Assembly: GCA_947453155.1 (NCBI GenBank)
Contig: CANGFE010000006.1
Location: 1-61,792, forward strand
Length of the DNA: 61,792 nucleotides
Source of the DNA: Beijerinckiaceae bacterium
Lineage (GTDB): Bacteria; Pseudomonadota; Alphaproteobacteria; Rhizobiales; Beijerinckiaceae
Direction: 5' to 3'
The translations under genes were made by a program, and so were the position numbers. Of the stretch, positions 26,083 through 36,253 are shown piece by piece. The notes beneath the pieces were generated by a model. That model had not been told where the DNA came from. It did not search any database and was given only the letters and a program-made list of their open reading frames with translations. The stretch's first letter is position 1, and each line of letters starts with the position of its first letter.

Positions 26083-27054
26083 TCAAGGGATCAGCACGGC
26101 TGCGCCAGTGGTCTTACGGCCACCCAAATCTGCATGCGCTTGCGCCGCATCAGCGAGCTTGTAGCGTGCATGGATCGGAATGGTGACGTCACCTTTGGAA
26201 ATGGCACGCATCAAATCCTTGGCCATTGCGACATAATCTTCGCGTTTGGCAATATAGGAGAAGAGCGTTGGGCGCGTGGCAAAGAGCGAACCCTTTTGCG
26301 AGAGCAGGCCAATGTTGAACGCATCCAATTGGCCCGAGGCCGAGCCATAAGAGACGAACATGCCCAGCGGGCGCAAACAATCGAGCGAGCCGGGGAACGT
26401 ATCCTTGCCAACGCCGTCATAAACAACATCGCAGAGCTTGCCCTTGGTGATCTCTTTCACGCGCGCAACGAAATCTTCGTCCTTGTAGAGAATGACATGT
26501 TTAGCACCGGCCTTTTTGGCGAGTTTGGCTTTTTCAGCAGAACCCACTGTGCCGATCACCGTCGCACCCAGCGCCTTGCCCCATTGGCACAGAATGAGAC
26601 CCACACCACCTGCGGCAGCATGCACAAGGATCGTATCGCCCGGTTTCACTTTGAATGTGCGACGCAGGAGATATTGCGCGGTGAGCCCTTTCAGCATCAT
26701 GGCCGCGCCCATTTCATAAGAAATGCTCTTGGGCAATTTGATCAGCGAGGCCGCAGGCACGATACGCGCCTCCGCATAAGAGCCGAGTGTCGAGACATAG
26801 GCGACGCGATCGCCCACTTTGAATTCGCTGACACCGCGCCCGACCGCCAAAACTTCGCCCGCGCCCTCATTACCAGGCGTGAACGGCAGCTGCGTCGGGT
26901 ACGACCCCTGACGGAAGTAAATATCGATAAAATTGAGCCCGACGGCGTGATTGCGCACCAGCACTTCACCCTTGGCGGGCTTGGGCAGATCGATATCCTC
27001 CAGAACCATCACCTCCGGACCGCCTGTGCGATGGATACGAATGGCCTTGGTCAT
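26083..27054 (-). CDS. NADPH:quinone oxidoreductase (QorA-like zinc-less MDR family)
   Basis: A 323-aa protein of the medium-chain dehydrogenase/reductase family without the zinc ligands of alcohol dehydrogenases. Motifs: NHAVGLNFIDIYFRQGSYPT, PGNEGAGEVLAVGRGVSEFK and the cofactor loop DTILVHAAAGGVGLILCQWG, with a later VVYDGVGKDTFPGSLDCLRP. It reduces quinones with NADPH, probably by one electron. The ATG at 27054 has GGAG 6 bases upstream; longer starts are rejected. It is the first gene of a - strand unit with the ABC importer, with touching ends. The functional link, for example detoxification of imported compounds, is not obvious. Confidence 0.93.
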   Translation of the reverse strand: MTKAIRIHRTGGPEVMVLEDIDLPKPAKGEVLVRNHAVGLNFIDIYFRQGSYPTQLPFTPGNEGAGEVLAVGRGVSEFKVGDRVAYVSTLGSYAEARIVPAASLIKLPKSISYEMGAAMMLKGLTAQYLLRRTFKVKPGDTILVHAAAGGVGLILCQWGKALGATVIGTVGSAEKAKLAKKAGAKHVILYKDEDFVARVKEITKGKLCDVVYDGVGKDTFPGSLDCLRPLGMFVSYGSASGQLDAFNIGLLSQKGSLFATRPTLFSYIAKREDYVAMAKDLMRAISKGDVTIPIHARYKLADAAQAHADLGGRKTTGAAVLIP

Positions 27055-27184
27055 CGAAAACTCCAGAATCTTGAGATGGCGCATCATGCTGCGCCGCTCC
27101 CACAGGTGCAACAGAGGCTGTCACCTCACCTGTGAATGCTTATGATGTTCAGAGCTTTTCTGTGAGTCGAACCCCACGGCGCCG

Positions 27185-28456
27185 ATGACGACACCAGCTG
27201 AAACCATCGGTCCCTTCACGCCCAAGCTCGTGACCGTCCTGCGCGAGGGCTATGGCGCCCAGCACTTCAAGGCGGATGCGCTGGCGGGGCTGACGGTCGC
27301 CATTGTGGCGCTCCCCCTCTCTATGGCCATTGCCATCGGCTCGGGCGCCAAGCCTGAACATGGGCTCTATTCAGCCATTATCGGCGGCTTTGTCATTTCG
27401 GCCCTTGGCGGCAGCCGGTTCCAGATCGGCGGCCCAGCAGCCGCCTTCATCGGCTTGGTGGCGACGACCATCACGCGTTTTGGCTATGAAGGCTTCCTCT
27501 TCGCCACGCTGCTGGCTGGGGTTTTCCTACTGGCGCTGGGCTATCTGCGCCTCGGCTCGCTCATCCGCCACATCCCCCACCCCGTCCTGACGGGATTTAC
27601 GGCGGCCATTGCCATCATCATTTTTTCCGGCGAATTGCGGGACCTGTTTGGGCTCGCCCTCAAAGCAGAACCCGCCTCCGTCTTGCCGCGGCTGGCTGCG
27701 CTTTGGGACGCGCGAGGGAGCGCCAATCCAACAGCCATCGGCCTTTCTATTGCCTGCCTCGCCTTCATGCTGGCCGTTCGCAGAGTGGCGCCGAGCTTTC
27801 CCTTTCTTCTGGCAGGGGCAATTCTCGCTGGATTGGCCGTCTGGGGCTTTGATCTGCCAGTGGAGACGATTGGCACGAAATTCGGCGGCATCCCCGACAG
27901 CCTACCGACCCCAGCCTTGCCGAAGTTTGATCTCGCCCGCCTACCAGAAATCCTCCCCTCGGCCGTAGCCCTCGCTCTGCTGGGCGGCATGGAATCCCTA
28001 CTCTCGGCTGTGGTGGCCGACGGCATGTCGGGCCGCCAGCATCGCTCCAATTGCGAGCTTGTGGCGCAAGGCTATGCCAATATTGCCTGCGCTTTCTTTG
28101 GGGGCATCTGCGCCACCGGCACGATTGCCCGTACCGCAACCAATATCCGCGCTCATGCCCATGGGCCGGTCTCAGGCATGTTGCATGCCCTCTTCCTGCT
28201 GCTCTTCATGATGCTGGCCGCGCCCTTGGCCGCCTATGTGCCGCTGGCAGCACTTGCCTGCGTGCTGGCTCTGGTCGCCTGGAACATGATCGAGAAAGAG
28301 ACCATCGCCAAAATCTTCAAACACGACCGCGCGGCAGCCTCTGTCATCGCCCTAACTTTCGTTCTGGTCGCCTTTGTCGATCTCATCGCGGGGATTGCGG
28401 CAGGCGCGGTCTTGGGGATCATCCTGCAAAGGACTGGGCATTTGAAGGCGCATTGA
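27185..28456 (+). CDS. SulP family anion transporter lacking the STAS domain
   Basis: A 423-aa membrane protein with about 11-12 hydrophobic segments. The SulP signature is clear: ADALAGLTVAIVALPLSMAI near the start, GSGAKPEHGLYSAIIGGFVI, and GGSRFQIGGPAAAFIGLVAT. SulP proteins import sulfate, bicarbonate, molybdate or other anions, or exchange them. Most bacterial members carry a C-terminal cytoplasmic STAS domain; here the protein stops at RTGHLKAH right after the last membrane segment, and no STAS-like frame follows. The next gene starts 38 bases later on the same strand. Substrate unknown. Confidence 0.9.
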   Translation: MTTPAETIGPFTPKLVTVLREGYGAQHFKADALAGLTVAIVALPLSMAIAIGSGAKPEHGLYSAIIGGFVISALGGSRFQIGGPAAAFIGLVATTITRFGYEGFLFATLLAGVFLLALGYLRLGSLIRHIPHPVLTGFTAAIAIIIFSGELRDLFGLALKAEPASVLPRLAALWDARGSANPTAIGLSIACLAFMLAVRRVAPSFPFLLAGAILAGLAVWGFDLPVETIGTKFGGIPDSLPTPALPKFDLARLPEILPSAVALALLGGMESLLSAVVADGMSGRQHRSNCELVAQGYANIACAFFGGICATGTIARTATNIRAHAHGPVSGMLHALFLLLFMMLAAPLAAYVPLAALACVLALVAWNMIEKETIAKIFKHDRAAASVIALTFVLVAFVDLIAGIAAGAVLGIILQRTGHLKAH

Positions 28457-28494
28457 TCTCGCCAAACAGTCACTTGCGCCCTAGATAGAGCTTC

Positions 28495-29697
28495 ATGAAC
28501 ACAAACCCACCAAATGACCTGATCATCGTTGGCGCGGGGGCCGCTGGCCTCACGGCGGCCTTGGGTCTGGCGCAATCGGGCTGGTCGCTGACGCTCATCG
28601 GGCGGGCCGACCTCAAGGCGACGGCACGCACCGTTGCTCTGTTTGATGGCTCATTAAAGCTTTTGCAGAACCTGCATGTGCTGGAACGCCTGCGTCCCGA
28701 TTTTGCGGCGCTCGAAACCATGCGCATTGTCGATGACACGGGCTCGCTGTTTCGCACACCCCCCGTTGATTTCCGCGCCTCCGAAATCGGCCTTGATGTG
28801 TTTGGCGAGAATATCGAGAACCGCCATCTCGTCGCGCATTTGTCCGACGCTGTGCGCGCCGAAAAGCGCATCACCTGGATCGAGTCTCAAGTTGTCTCGG
28901 CCGCATATGATGAACATGCCGCTCATGTGACGCTGGAGGACGGGACACAATGCTCCGCCAAACTTGTCATTTCAGCCGAGGGGCGCAAATCGCTTTTGCG
29001 CAAAGCCGCGGGCATTGAGACGCGCCATTGGTCCTATCCACAAGTGGCCATGACAGCGCTGCTGCTGCATGATCGCCCGCATCGCGAAATCTCGACCGAG
29101 TTTCACACGCGCCAAGGCCCTTTCACATTGGTGCCACTCCCCTCTTCGGACAAAGGCCCCAATCGCTCAAGCCTCGTTTGGATGATGGACCCGATCGAAG
29201 CGCGCCGTCGGGAACGTCTTGATGATGAAAAGCTCGCCGTTGAAATGACGCGGCAGAGCCATCACATGCTCGGCAAATTGCGCCTCGAAGGACCGCGCAG
29301 CGCCTTCGAAATGAGCGGTCTGGTCGCCCAAAAATTCGCACAAAATCGCATCGCTTTGATTGGCGATGCCGCCCATGGCTTCCCGCCAATTGGTGCACAG
29401 GGTCTCAACCTTGGCATGCGCGACATCGCACATCTGGTGGATAGTCTGAACGGCGCGCAAGACCCCGGCGCAGCCGATGTGCTTGCGCGTTACGACACAG
29501 CGCGGCGCACCGATGTGCGCTCACGCGTCGCTGGCGTTGATCTGTTGAACCGCTCGCTGCTCGCTGGCGCTCTGCCCGTTGATTTTCTCCGCGGCGCCGG
29601 TCTTTTGGCTCTCGCCAATATCCGCCCCCTAAAGCGCATGGTGATGCGCGAAGGCGTGATGCCACGCGGTCCTGTCCCGCGTTTGATGCAAGCCTAG
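28495..29697 (+). CDS. FAD-dependent monooxygenase, UbiH/UbiF-like
   Basis: A 400-aa flavoprotein of the class A aromatic hydroxylase family. It has the dinucleotide motif DLIIVGAGAAGLTAALGLA at the N-terminus, a DG-type segment (LVISAEGRKSLLRKAAGIE), and the second FAD motif NRIALIGDAAHGFPPIGAQG followed by LNLGMRDIAHLVDSL. This pattern is typical of the ubiquinone-ring hydroxylases UbiH, UbiF, UbiI and UbiL; which position is hydroxylated cannot be told from the sequence. It follows the SulP gene after 38 bases. Its stop TAG is shared with the stop of the convergent AEC gene in a CTAG palindrome. Confidence 0.88.
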   Translation: MNTNPPNDLIIVGAGAAGLTAALGLAQSGWSLTLIGRADLKATARTVALFDGSLKLLQNLHVLERLRPDFAALETMRIVDDTGSLFRTPPVDFRASEIGLDVFGENIENRHLVAHLSDAVRAEKRITWIESQVVSAAYDEHAAHVTLEDGTQCSAKLVISAEGRKSLLRKAAGIETRHWSYPQVAMTALLLHDRPHREISTEFHTRQGPFTLVPLPSSDKGPNRSSLVWMMDPIEARRRERLDDEKLAVEMTRQSHHMLGKLRLEGPRSAFEMSGLVAQKFAQNRIALIGDAAHGFPPIGAQGLNLGMRDIAHLVDSLNGAQDPGAADVLARYDTARRTDVRSRVAGVDLLNRSLLAGALPVDFLRGAGLLALANIRPLKRMVMREGVMPRGPVPRLMQA

Positions 29698-30731
29698 AAG
29701 AGCTTGTAAGAAACGCCGCCGATTGTGATCAGATAGAGAAGCCCCGTCACCGTCACGACGGACGCAATCGTACCAATCAAAATGATGGCAGACGCCCGCT
29801 CGACATAAACCTTATACTGGCTCGCCATGACAAAGACATTGAGCGCCGGCGGCAGGCTCGCCATCAGGACGGCAGTAAACGTCCAGACCGCGCCATAATC
29901 GCCAGTTAGCGACAACAGCGTCCACACAAGCAAGGGATGCGCGATCAATTTGATCATCAGCAAGACAGGCATTTCACCCGCCACGCGCTTGACGGGGCGC
30001 AGAGCCACCGTCACGCCCATCGTGAAGAGAGCGCAAGGGGCAGACGCGTTGGCGAGATAAGTCAGAATCTTGTCGATTGGCACAGGCGGCTGCCAATGCG
30101 CATAGGCCGCCAAAATGCCGAGCGCTGTGGCAATATTAAAAGGATGGGTGAGGATACGCTTGGCAATCAGCCACAGCGTCTCGCCGATCCGCATTTTCTG
30201 CGAACCCGCGAGCCCCATCATGAAGGGCACAATGGTGAAAAAGAAAATACTGTCGCAAACAAAGACAAGCGCGGTCGGCACCGCCGATTGCGAACCCAGC
30301 GCCGCCAATGTCAGACCGGGGCCCATATAACCCACATTGGAATAAGCCCCGCCGACACCTTGAATGGTCGCTTGCGCCATATCACCGCGCGCCGCGACCA
30401 TGCCGACAGCGAATGACACGAAGAAAGCAATGGTGGTTGAGAGAGTCGTGATGGCGATGAATTTGAAATTGGCCAATTCATCGAGCGGCGTGACGGCGAT
30501 CAATTTGAAGAAGAGCGCCGGAAGCGCCACATAGACGATGAATGTATGCATCCATCCGAGGCCCTCTTCAGGCACATCGAAAATGCGCCCCAAGCAAAAG
30601 CCCAAAAGGATGAGCCCGAAAAAGGGTAGCGCCAGATCCAGCACCTGCGCGAGCGCAGGCAAAGCCAAACCGACCCCGATCAGGGCAAGAAAGGCTCCCA
30701 CAGGCCAGATTAGGGGCGCCAAAGCGCGCAT
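29694..30731 (-). CDS. AEC (auxin efflux carrier-type) family transporter
   Basis: A 345-aa membrane protein with about ten hydrophobic segments. Family traits: LALPFFGLILLGFCLGRIF near the start, FIVYVALPALFFKLIAVTPL, GGAYSNVGYMGPGLTLAALG and the C-terminal ALNVFVMASQYKVYVERASA. Bacterial AEC members export or import small organic acids such as malate or malonate; the substrate here is unknown. GGAG lies 9 bases before the ATG at 30731, supporting this start even though it adds about 30 residues to the family norm. The gene shares its stop with the convergent UbiH-like gene. Confidence 0.9.
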   Translation of the reverse strand: MRALAPLIWPVGAFLALIGVGLALPALAQVLDLALPFFGLILLGFCLGRIFDVPEEGLGWMHTFIVYVALPALFFKLIAVTPLDELANFKFIAITTLSTTIAFFVSFAVGMVAARGDMAQATIQGVGGAYSNVGYMGPGLTLAALGSQSAVPTALVFVCDSIFFFTIVPFMMGLAGSQKMRIGETLWLIAKRILTHPFNIATALGILAAYAHWQPPVPIDKILTYLANASAPCALFTMGVTVALRPVKRVAGEMPVLLMIKLIAHPLLVWTLLSLTGDYGAVWTFTAVLMASLPPALNVFVMASQYKVYVERASAIILIGTIASVVTVTGLLYLITIGGVSYKLF

Positions 30732-30857
30732 GGCGGACCACTCCAGAGGATTGCGCCGGGATTAGGTGGCGCCTCCACAGGTGTCAATGCGTTTCCCCTG
30801 TGCATACCCGCTTCCAAAGCGTGATCCGGCGGGGGGAGAGATGATAAGCCGTGGCTC

Positions 30858-32360
30858 ATGAGCACGCATATCGACATCGGCCTCACGGGCGCTCAAAGCC
30901 CGGCGCTGATTGATCTGGAAGAACTTCTGGCGACCCGCCTGCTGGTGCAGGGCAATTCGGGGTCCGGAAAGTCGCATCTTCTGCGCCGCCTGCTCGAACA
31001 AAGCGCAGGCCTCGTCCAGCAAGTCGTGATCGATCCCGAAGGCGATTTCGTGACGCTCGCCGAGCGCTTCGGCCATGTCGTCGTCGATGCCTCGCAGTCA
31101 ACCGAAGCCGAGCTTTCCAGCATTGCCACCCGCGCGCGCCAGCACCGCGTTTCGGTTGTGCTCAATCTCGAAGGCGTCGATGTCGACGCGCAATTGAAAT
31201 GCGCAGCCATTTTTCTCAATGGCCTGTTCGAAGTCGAACGCGATTTCTGGTTCCCGATGCTCGTCATCGTCGACGAAGCCCAGCTCTTTGCACCCGCCGC
31301 CTCGGCCGATGCGTCCGATGATGCGCGCCGCCAAGCGCTTGCCGCTATGACCAATCTCATGTGCCGCGGCCGCAAACGTGGCTTGGCAGGCGTCATCGCC
31401 ACGCAGCGCCTCGCAAAGCTTGCCAAAAATGTCGCCGCCGAAGCCTCCAACTTTCTGATGGGGCGCACCTTCCTCGACATTGATATGGCGCGCGCGGCAG
31501 ATTTGCTGGGCATGGAAAAGCGCCAAGCGGAAATGTTCCGCGATTTGCAGCGCGGAGCTTTTGTCGGCCTTGGTCCCGCGATTGCCCGCCGCCCGTTGAC
31601 CATTGCCATTGGCGATGTGGAAACGGCCGATCGCGGCAGTGCGCCCAAACTCTTGCCCCTGCCCGGTGCTAAGGCGGAGGCGCCCGCTCATGAGCTGATC
31701 TTTTCAGCCGATGCTCCGCCGCCCAAGAAAACAGCCGCGAAGCGCAAAGCGGATGCGGCAGAATCCAGCGAACATGTCATGGCGCGCATCGAGGCGGCTC
31801 CCAAGCCCGCCTATGTCGCTGCCCCAGCTCCTGACCTGACGGATGAACAACGCATACAAGCCATGGATGACATCATCCTCTCTATGGCCGAAGATGCTCA
31901 GGTCGCTTTCCGGCCGGTCACCGATCTGCATCGTGATTTTCTGACCCGCTGCCGCATCAAGCGCCTTGGCGCCTCTCTGCCTGATCTGCGCACTTTCCAT
32001 AAAATGTTGAATGTGAAACGCGCTGAACATTCGGCACCCGAAAAAGTCGACAAAAAGCTCTGGGGCAAAGTGATCGATCTGTCAGATCGTTTGCCCGATG
32101 ATATGCGCGCTCCCTTCCTGTTGATTGCACGTGCGGCTGTCGCTGAGCGTCCAGCGCCGGAAGATGGCGAGATCGCACAATTCTTCGGCTCACATTCGCC
32201 GGGCCGCGCGCGCCGTCTCTTGGGCAATATGGAAGAGAATGGATTGATTGTATTGCGCACCGATTTTCAAGGCGCACGCATCATTGCCATCCCGGAACTC
32301 GAAATCGAGACCAAGGCGCTGCATCCGAAATTGCGCAAAGCCGGTAAGGGTGCCGCCTAA
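30858..32360 (+). CDS. HerA/DUF87-like ATP-binding protein
   Basis: A 500-aa protein with a RecA-type ATPase core in its first 240 residues. Walker A is LLVQGNSGSGKSHLLRRLL (about 29-47), FPMLVIVDEAQLFAPAASAD is Walker B, and RGRKRGLAGVIATQRLAKLA is the sensor region with Thr-Gln. This places it in the HerA/FtsK-like hexameric ATPase group (DUF87/DUF853). A linker rich in Ala/Lys and a helical C-terminal part (SHSPGRARRLLGNMEENGLI looks like a winged helix) follow. There is no NurA nuclease gene beside it, so it is not a standard HerA-NurA pair. It may translocate DNA or remodel a complex; the role is unknown. Its stop abuts the stop of the convergent ExoR-like gene. Confidence 0.8.
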   Translation: MSTHIDIGLTGAQSPALIDLEELLATRLLVQGNSGSGKSHLLRRLLEQSAGLVQQVVIDPEGDFVTLAERFGHVVVDASQSTEAELSSIATRARQHRVSVVLNLEGVDVDAQLKCAAIFLNGLFEVERDFWFPMLVIVDEAQLFAPAASADASDDARRQALAAMTNLMCRGRKRGLAGVIATQRLAKLAKNVAAEASNFLMGRTFLDIDMARAADLLGMEKRQAEMFRDLQRGAFVGLGPAIARRPLTIAIGDVETADRGSAPKLLPLPGAKAEAPAHELIFSADAPPPKKTAAKRKADAAESSEHVMARIEAAPKPAYVAAPAPDLTDEQRIQAMDDIILSMAEDAQVAFRPVTDLHRDFLTRCRIKRLGASLPDLRTFHKMLNVKRAEHSAPEKVDKKLWGKVIDLSDRLPDDMRAPFLLIARAAVAERPAPEDGEIAQFFGSHSPGRARRLLGNMEENGLIVLRTDFQGARIIAIPELEIETKALHPKLRKAGKGAA

Positions 32361-33176
32361 TCAGCGGCGTGCGGAATAATCCGTCAGAAGATTAGCAGCT
32401 GTCTGGCGGTCGCCATCGGAGGCGACTTTGAGCGCCTTGTCGTGCAAATCGACAATCCACGCATGTTTGGGATCTTCTCCCGCGCTTTCAACAGCGAGCG
32501 TCAGATACATGAGACCTTTGGGGCGCTGGCGCTGCACGCCTTGCCCTGTGAAGAGCAAATTGCCGAGCAAGGCTTGCGCTTCCATATGGCTCTTTTCAGC
32601 AGCCAAGACGAGCCAACCAGCCGCTTGGCGCGGATCGCGCTTGATGCCCACGCCATCCAGATAAATGCGCGCCAGATTATATTGCGCATTGGGATCACCG
32701 AAGGTCGATGCGGCGAACTGGAAGAGTTCATGCGCGCGGAACACATCCGGCTTCATCTTGATCTGCGGCAGACCATTCAAAGCATAAATGCCAACCGCCA
32801 CATAAGCGCTCGACACAATGCCAATCTCACGACGCGATATATTGTCTTCGTCGTAATTGCTCACGATTTGCAGAAAATAATCGTAAGCTTTGGCATCATC
32901 ATGCGGCACGCCCTCGCCCGCCGCATACATGCGCGCCAATTTCCATTGCGCGAGCGACTGGCCACCGGCGGCGGCATATTTCAACGCTTCGACGGAGGAA
33001 GCTGCATCGCCTGAACGCAAACCCAGGATGGCTTCATTCAAAGCATGCAGTGAATTTTTGAAAAGCGGCATGGGCGGCGTGACGCCCGCCGGGCTGTCCG
33101 AACCATCCAACGCCAGCGCCGGACCGGACAGGCCCATGCATAGGCTCAGGAGAATGATTTTCTCAAACGACCGCAT
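32361..33176 (-). CDS. ExoR-like periplasmic Sel1-repeat protein
   Basis: A 271-aa protein with a signal peptide (IILLSLCMGLSGPALA) and Sel1 repeats: GQSLAQWKLARMYAAGEGVP, TFGDPNAQYNLARIYLDGVG and SHMEAQALLGNLLFTGQGVQ. Layout, length and the RPKGLMYLTLAVES / KHAWIVDLHDKAL ending resemble ExoR of Sinorhizobium and Agrobacterium. ExoR is a periplasmic repressor of the ChvG (ExoS)-ChvI two-component system that controls exopolysaccharide, motility and acid response. The chvG-chvI genes are not in the window. A GTG at 33200 is a possible alternative start. Confidence is high for Sel1 and export and moderate for ExoR orthology. Confidence 0.75.
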   Translation of the reverse strand: MRSFEKIILLSLCMGLSGPALALDGSDSPAGVTPPMPLFKNSLHALNEAILGLRSGDAASSVEALKYAAAGGQSLAQWKLARMYAAGEGVPHDDAKAYDYFLQIVSNYDEDNISRREIGIVSSAYVAVGIYALNGLPQIKMKPDVFRAHELFQFAASTFGDPNAQYNLARIYLDGVGIKRDPRQAAGWLVLAAEKSHMEAQALLGNLLFTGQGVQRQRPKGLMYLTLAVESAGEDPKHAWIVDLHDKALKVASDGDRQTAANLLTDYSARR

Positions 33177-33529
33177 GGACCAGAATCTCGTTCGCCTCAC
33201 CCAAGGTCAGCTGGTCAGACTCATGCCAGCTTGTGCGCAGGCATGGAAGTCCCAACGGTGCCGGAAAAACAGTCAAAAAGTTGAGGAATGGAAAGAGGGT
33301 TAATGGCGGACTGGAGCGCAAAGGGCGCCCCAAGGGTGCCTCGGAAATGGTAATACGGCCTGCCACGGTCTGCCCCTGCCCTCGCGCCAGCAGCAACATC
33401 GCTGTCAGCCACCCAAATTAGCGCGGGGTTTATGGCTGAATCGCGGCACAACACCCCCATCGGGGCGCACCGCGAACACATGGCTGTGTCCTGTTGCGTA
33501 ACTGCAACGCTTCAGGCCAGAGCCCGGCT
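33177..33529. other. Intergenic region between the ExoR-like gene and valS
   Basis: About 350 bases without a convincing gene. The short frames inside lack ribosome binding sites and family features. The part just before the ExoR-like start must hold its promoter, but no clear -35/-10 pair or ChvI-type box stands out. A short GTTGC/GCAAC inverted repeat near 33493-33508 follows the valS stop and has no T-tract. I see no RNA gene. Confidence 0.4.
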
Positions 33530-36253
33530 TTAGGACAGGCGCTTCAGCGCAGCCGACATCTTTTCGATGCGCGAGACCGCATCTGCCCGGCGCTCGCGGT
33601 TCTCCTCGACCACCTCTTCTGGCGCACGAGCGACGAAGTCGGCATTGCCCAGCTTGGCGTCGATCTTCTTCACCTCGCCATCCAGCTTGGCGATTTCCTT
33701 CTCGAGGCGAACCTTTTCAGCCGAAATGTCGATAATGCCTTCGAGCGGCAGAGCGACCAGCACGCCGCGCACGATCATCTGCGCGGAATTGGCAGGAGCT
33801 GTTTCAGCAAAAGAGAGGTCTGACACGCGCGCTAGGCGCTTGAGCGTATCAAGCCCACGTTCAGCCCGCGCCTTCATTTCAGCCGAGACACCGACCAGAA
33901 CGAGCGGCATTTGCGCGCTCGCAGGCACGTTCATTTCTGAGCGCACCGAGCGGATTTCAGAAATGAGATCGACCATCCAGCCGATTTCAGCTTCCGCACC
34001 TTCATGCTCAAGCCCCTTCAGCGCTGGCCAATCAGCCAGAACAAGAAGCGAATTGCGCGCCGGGCCTTCAGCCCCCTTGATCGCCCACAATTCTTCGGTG
34101 AGGAAGGGCATGAAGGGATGCAGCATCTTCAAGATCACATCGATGGCATAAGCGGTCGTCGCGCGTGTCTCGTCTTTGCCCGCGCCATCCTCGCCTTGCA
34201 GGATCGGCTTGGTGAGCTCGACATACCAATCGCAGAAAATATTCCAGACGAAACGATAGACGCCATTGGCCGCATCATTGAAGCGATAGGCTTCAATCGC
34301 CCCGCTCACATCAGCCACCGCCTTTTGCGCCTCGCCCAAAATCCAGCGGTTCACATCAAGCGTCACATTTTCCGGCGCAAAGCCCGCAACGCGCGCGCAG
34401 CCATTCATTTCGGCAAAGCGTGACGCGTTCCAGAGCTTGGTTGCAAAATTGCGATAGCCTTCGACACGCGAAGTCGCGAGCTTAATGTCACGCCCCTGTG
34501 CGGCCATAGCAGCCAAAGTGAAGCGCAAAGCATCGGCGCCATAAGTATCCACCAGATTGAGCGGATCAATCACATTGCCCTTGGACTTGGACATTTTCGC
34601 GCCCTTCTCGTCACGGACGAGCGCGTGGATGTAAATATCCTTGAACGGGATCTCGCCCATGAAATGGATGCCCATCATCATCATGCGGGCAACCCAGAAG
34701 AAGATAATATCAAAGCCAGTGACAAGAACGCTGGTCGGATAATAGCGCTTCACTTCCGGCGCTTCATCGGGCCAGCCGAGCGTCGAGAAAGGCCAGAGCG
34801 CCGAAGAGAACCATGTGTCGAGCACATCTTCATCGCGCTTCAACTCGACCTTGCGGCCAAAATGCTTTTCAGCCTGCGCATGGGCCTCGTCTTCCGACAT
34901 AGCGACAAAGACTTCACCATCGGGCGCATACCAAGCTGGGATTTGATGGCCCCACCAGAGCTGGCGGGAAATGCACCAAGGCTGAATGTTTTCGAGCCAA
35001 TCAAAATAGGTCTTTTCCCAATTTTTTGGGATGAAGCTTGTCTTGCCTTCGCGCACAGCCTTCAAGGCTGGCTGCGCAAGTGTGTGCGCATCGACATACC
35101 ATTGGTCGGTGAGCCACGGCTCGATGACAACGCCTGAACGGTCGCCATGCGGCACCATATGCATATGCGGTTCAATGGTCGGGCACAGACCGCGCTCTTC
35201 CATCATCGCAACAATGGCTTTGCGCACTTGCGCACGATCCACATGATGCAGACCCATCACCGCTGCCAGATCATCGGATGATTTCAAGCCTTCCGAGAAA
35301 GCTTCATTATTCTCGAGCAGCAAACGACCTTCGGCATCGAGAATATTGATCATCGGCAGATTGTGACGCTTGCCGACTTCGAAATCGTTGAAGTCATGTG
35401 CGGGTGTAATCTTCACCGCGCCCGTTCCCTTTTCAGGGTCAGCATATGTATCGCCAACAATCGGAATGATGCGGCCAACGAGCGGCAGCACGATATTCTT
35501 GCCGATCAGGTGCCCAAGCTTTTCATTTTCCGGATGCACAGCGACCGCTGTATCGCCAAGCATAGTTTCGGGGCGCGTTGTTGCAACTGTGATGAAAGTA
35601 GACGGATCTTCCACATCATAGGTCTTGCCTTCGAGCGGATAATTGAAGTGCCAGAGATGACCTTTGGTCTCGACCTGTTGCACTTCAAGATCGGAAATTG
35701 CCGTGAGCAATTTCGGATCCCAATTCACCAGACGCTTGTCTTTATAAATGAGACCTTGGCGGTGCAGCTCCACGAACACTTTGAGTACAGCGCGCGACAG
35801 ACCTTCATCCATCGTGAAACGTTCGCGCGACCAATCACAAGACGCGCCAAGGCGCTTCAGCTGATTGACAATCGTGCCACCAGATTCCGCTTTCCATTCC
35901 CAGACGCGTTCCAGAAATTTCTCGCGGCCCATCTCACGACGGCCGGGTTCCTTGCGCTCAGCCAATTGGCGCTCAACCACCATCTGCGTCGCAATGCCCG
36001 CATGATCGGTGCCGGGCTGCCAGAGCACATCCTTGCCACGCATGCGTTCAAATCGGCAGAGAATGTCTTGCAGCGTGTTGTTGAGCGCATGGCCCATATG
36101 CAACGAGCCCGTCACATTGGGCGGCGGGATCACAATGGAAAAGGTTTCCGCGCTGGCACGGTCAGCACGGCCAGCCTTGAAGGCGTCCGCCTGCTCCCAT
36201 GCGCTCGAAATGCGTGCTTCGACGCTGGCGGGATCAAAGGTCTTTTCCATCAT
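33530..36253 (-). CDS. valS: Valyl-tRNA synthetase
   Basis: ValRS (about 907 aa) charges tRNA-Val with valine. It has all class I landmarks: [20 protein letters not shown] (HIGH motif as HMGH), [17 protein letters not shown], the editing domain ([20 protein letters not shown] and [19 protein letters not shown]), [19 protein letters not shown] (KMSKS), and a C-terminal ValRS coiled coil ([20 protein letters not shown]). Two adjacent ATG codons at 36253 and 36250 both fit; an ATG at 36274 adds seven residues. It is on the - strand downstream of popZ, tolC and pcm. Confidence 0.98.
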   Translation of the reverse strand: MMEKTFDPASVEARISSAWEQADAFKAGRADRASAETFSIVIPPPNVTGSLHMGHALNNTLQDILCRFERMRGKDVLWQPGTDHAGIATQMVVERQLAERKEPGRREMGREKFLERVWEWKAESGGTIVNQLKRLGASCDWSRERFTMDEGLSRAVLKVFVELHRQGLIYKDKRLVNWDPKLLTAISDLEVQQVETKGHLWHFNYPLEGKTYDVEDPSTFITVATTRPETMLGDTAVAVHPENEKLGHLIGKNIVLPLVGRIIPIVGDTYADPEKGTGAVKITPAHDFNDFEVGKRHNLPMINILDAEGRLLLENNEAFSEGLKSSDDLAAVMGLHHVDRAQVRKAIVAMMEERGLCPTIEPHMHMVPHGDRSGVVIEPWLTDQWYVDAHTLAQPALKAVREGKTSFIPKNWEKTYFDWLENIQPWCISRQLWWGHQIPAWYAPDGEVFVAMSEDEAHAQAEKHFGRKVELKRDEDVLDTWFSSALWPFSTLGWPDEAPEVKRYYPTSVLVTGFDIIFFWVARMMMMGIHFMGEIPFKDIYIHALVRDEKGAKMSKSKGNVIDPLNLVDTYGADALRFTLAAMAAQGRDIKLATSRVEGYRNFATKLWNASRFAEMNGCARVAGFAPENVTLDVNRWILGEAQKAVADVSGAIEAYRFNDAANGVYRFVWNIFCDWYVELTKPILQGEDGAGKDETRATTAYAIDVILKMLHPFMPFLTEELWAIKGAEGPARNSLLVLADWPALKGLEHEGAEAEIGWMVDLISEIRSVRSEMNVPASAQMPLVLVGVSAEMKARAERGLDTLKRLARVSDLSFAETAPANSAQMIVRGVLVALPLEGIIDISAEKVRLEKEIAKLDGEVKKIDAKLGNADFVARAPEEVVEENRERRADAVSRIEKMSAALKRLS

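Noticed and set aside
26062-27135. 357-codon open frame on the + strand
   Set aside because: Antisense to the quinone oxidoreductase; many His/Arg/Gln and no recognisable domain.
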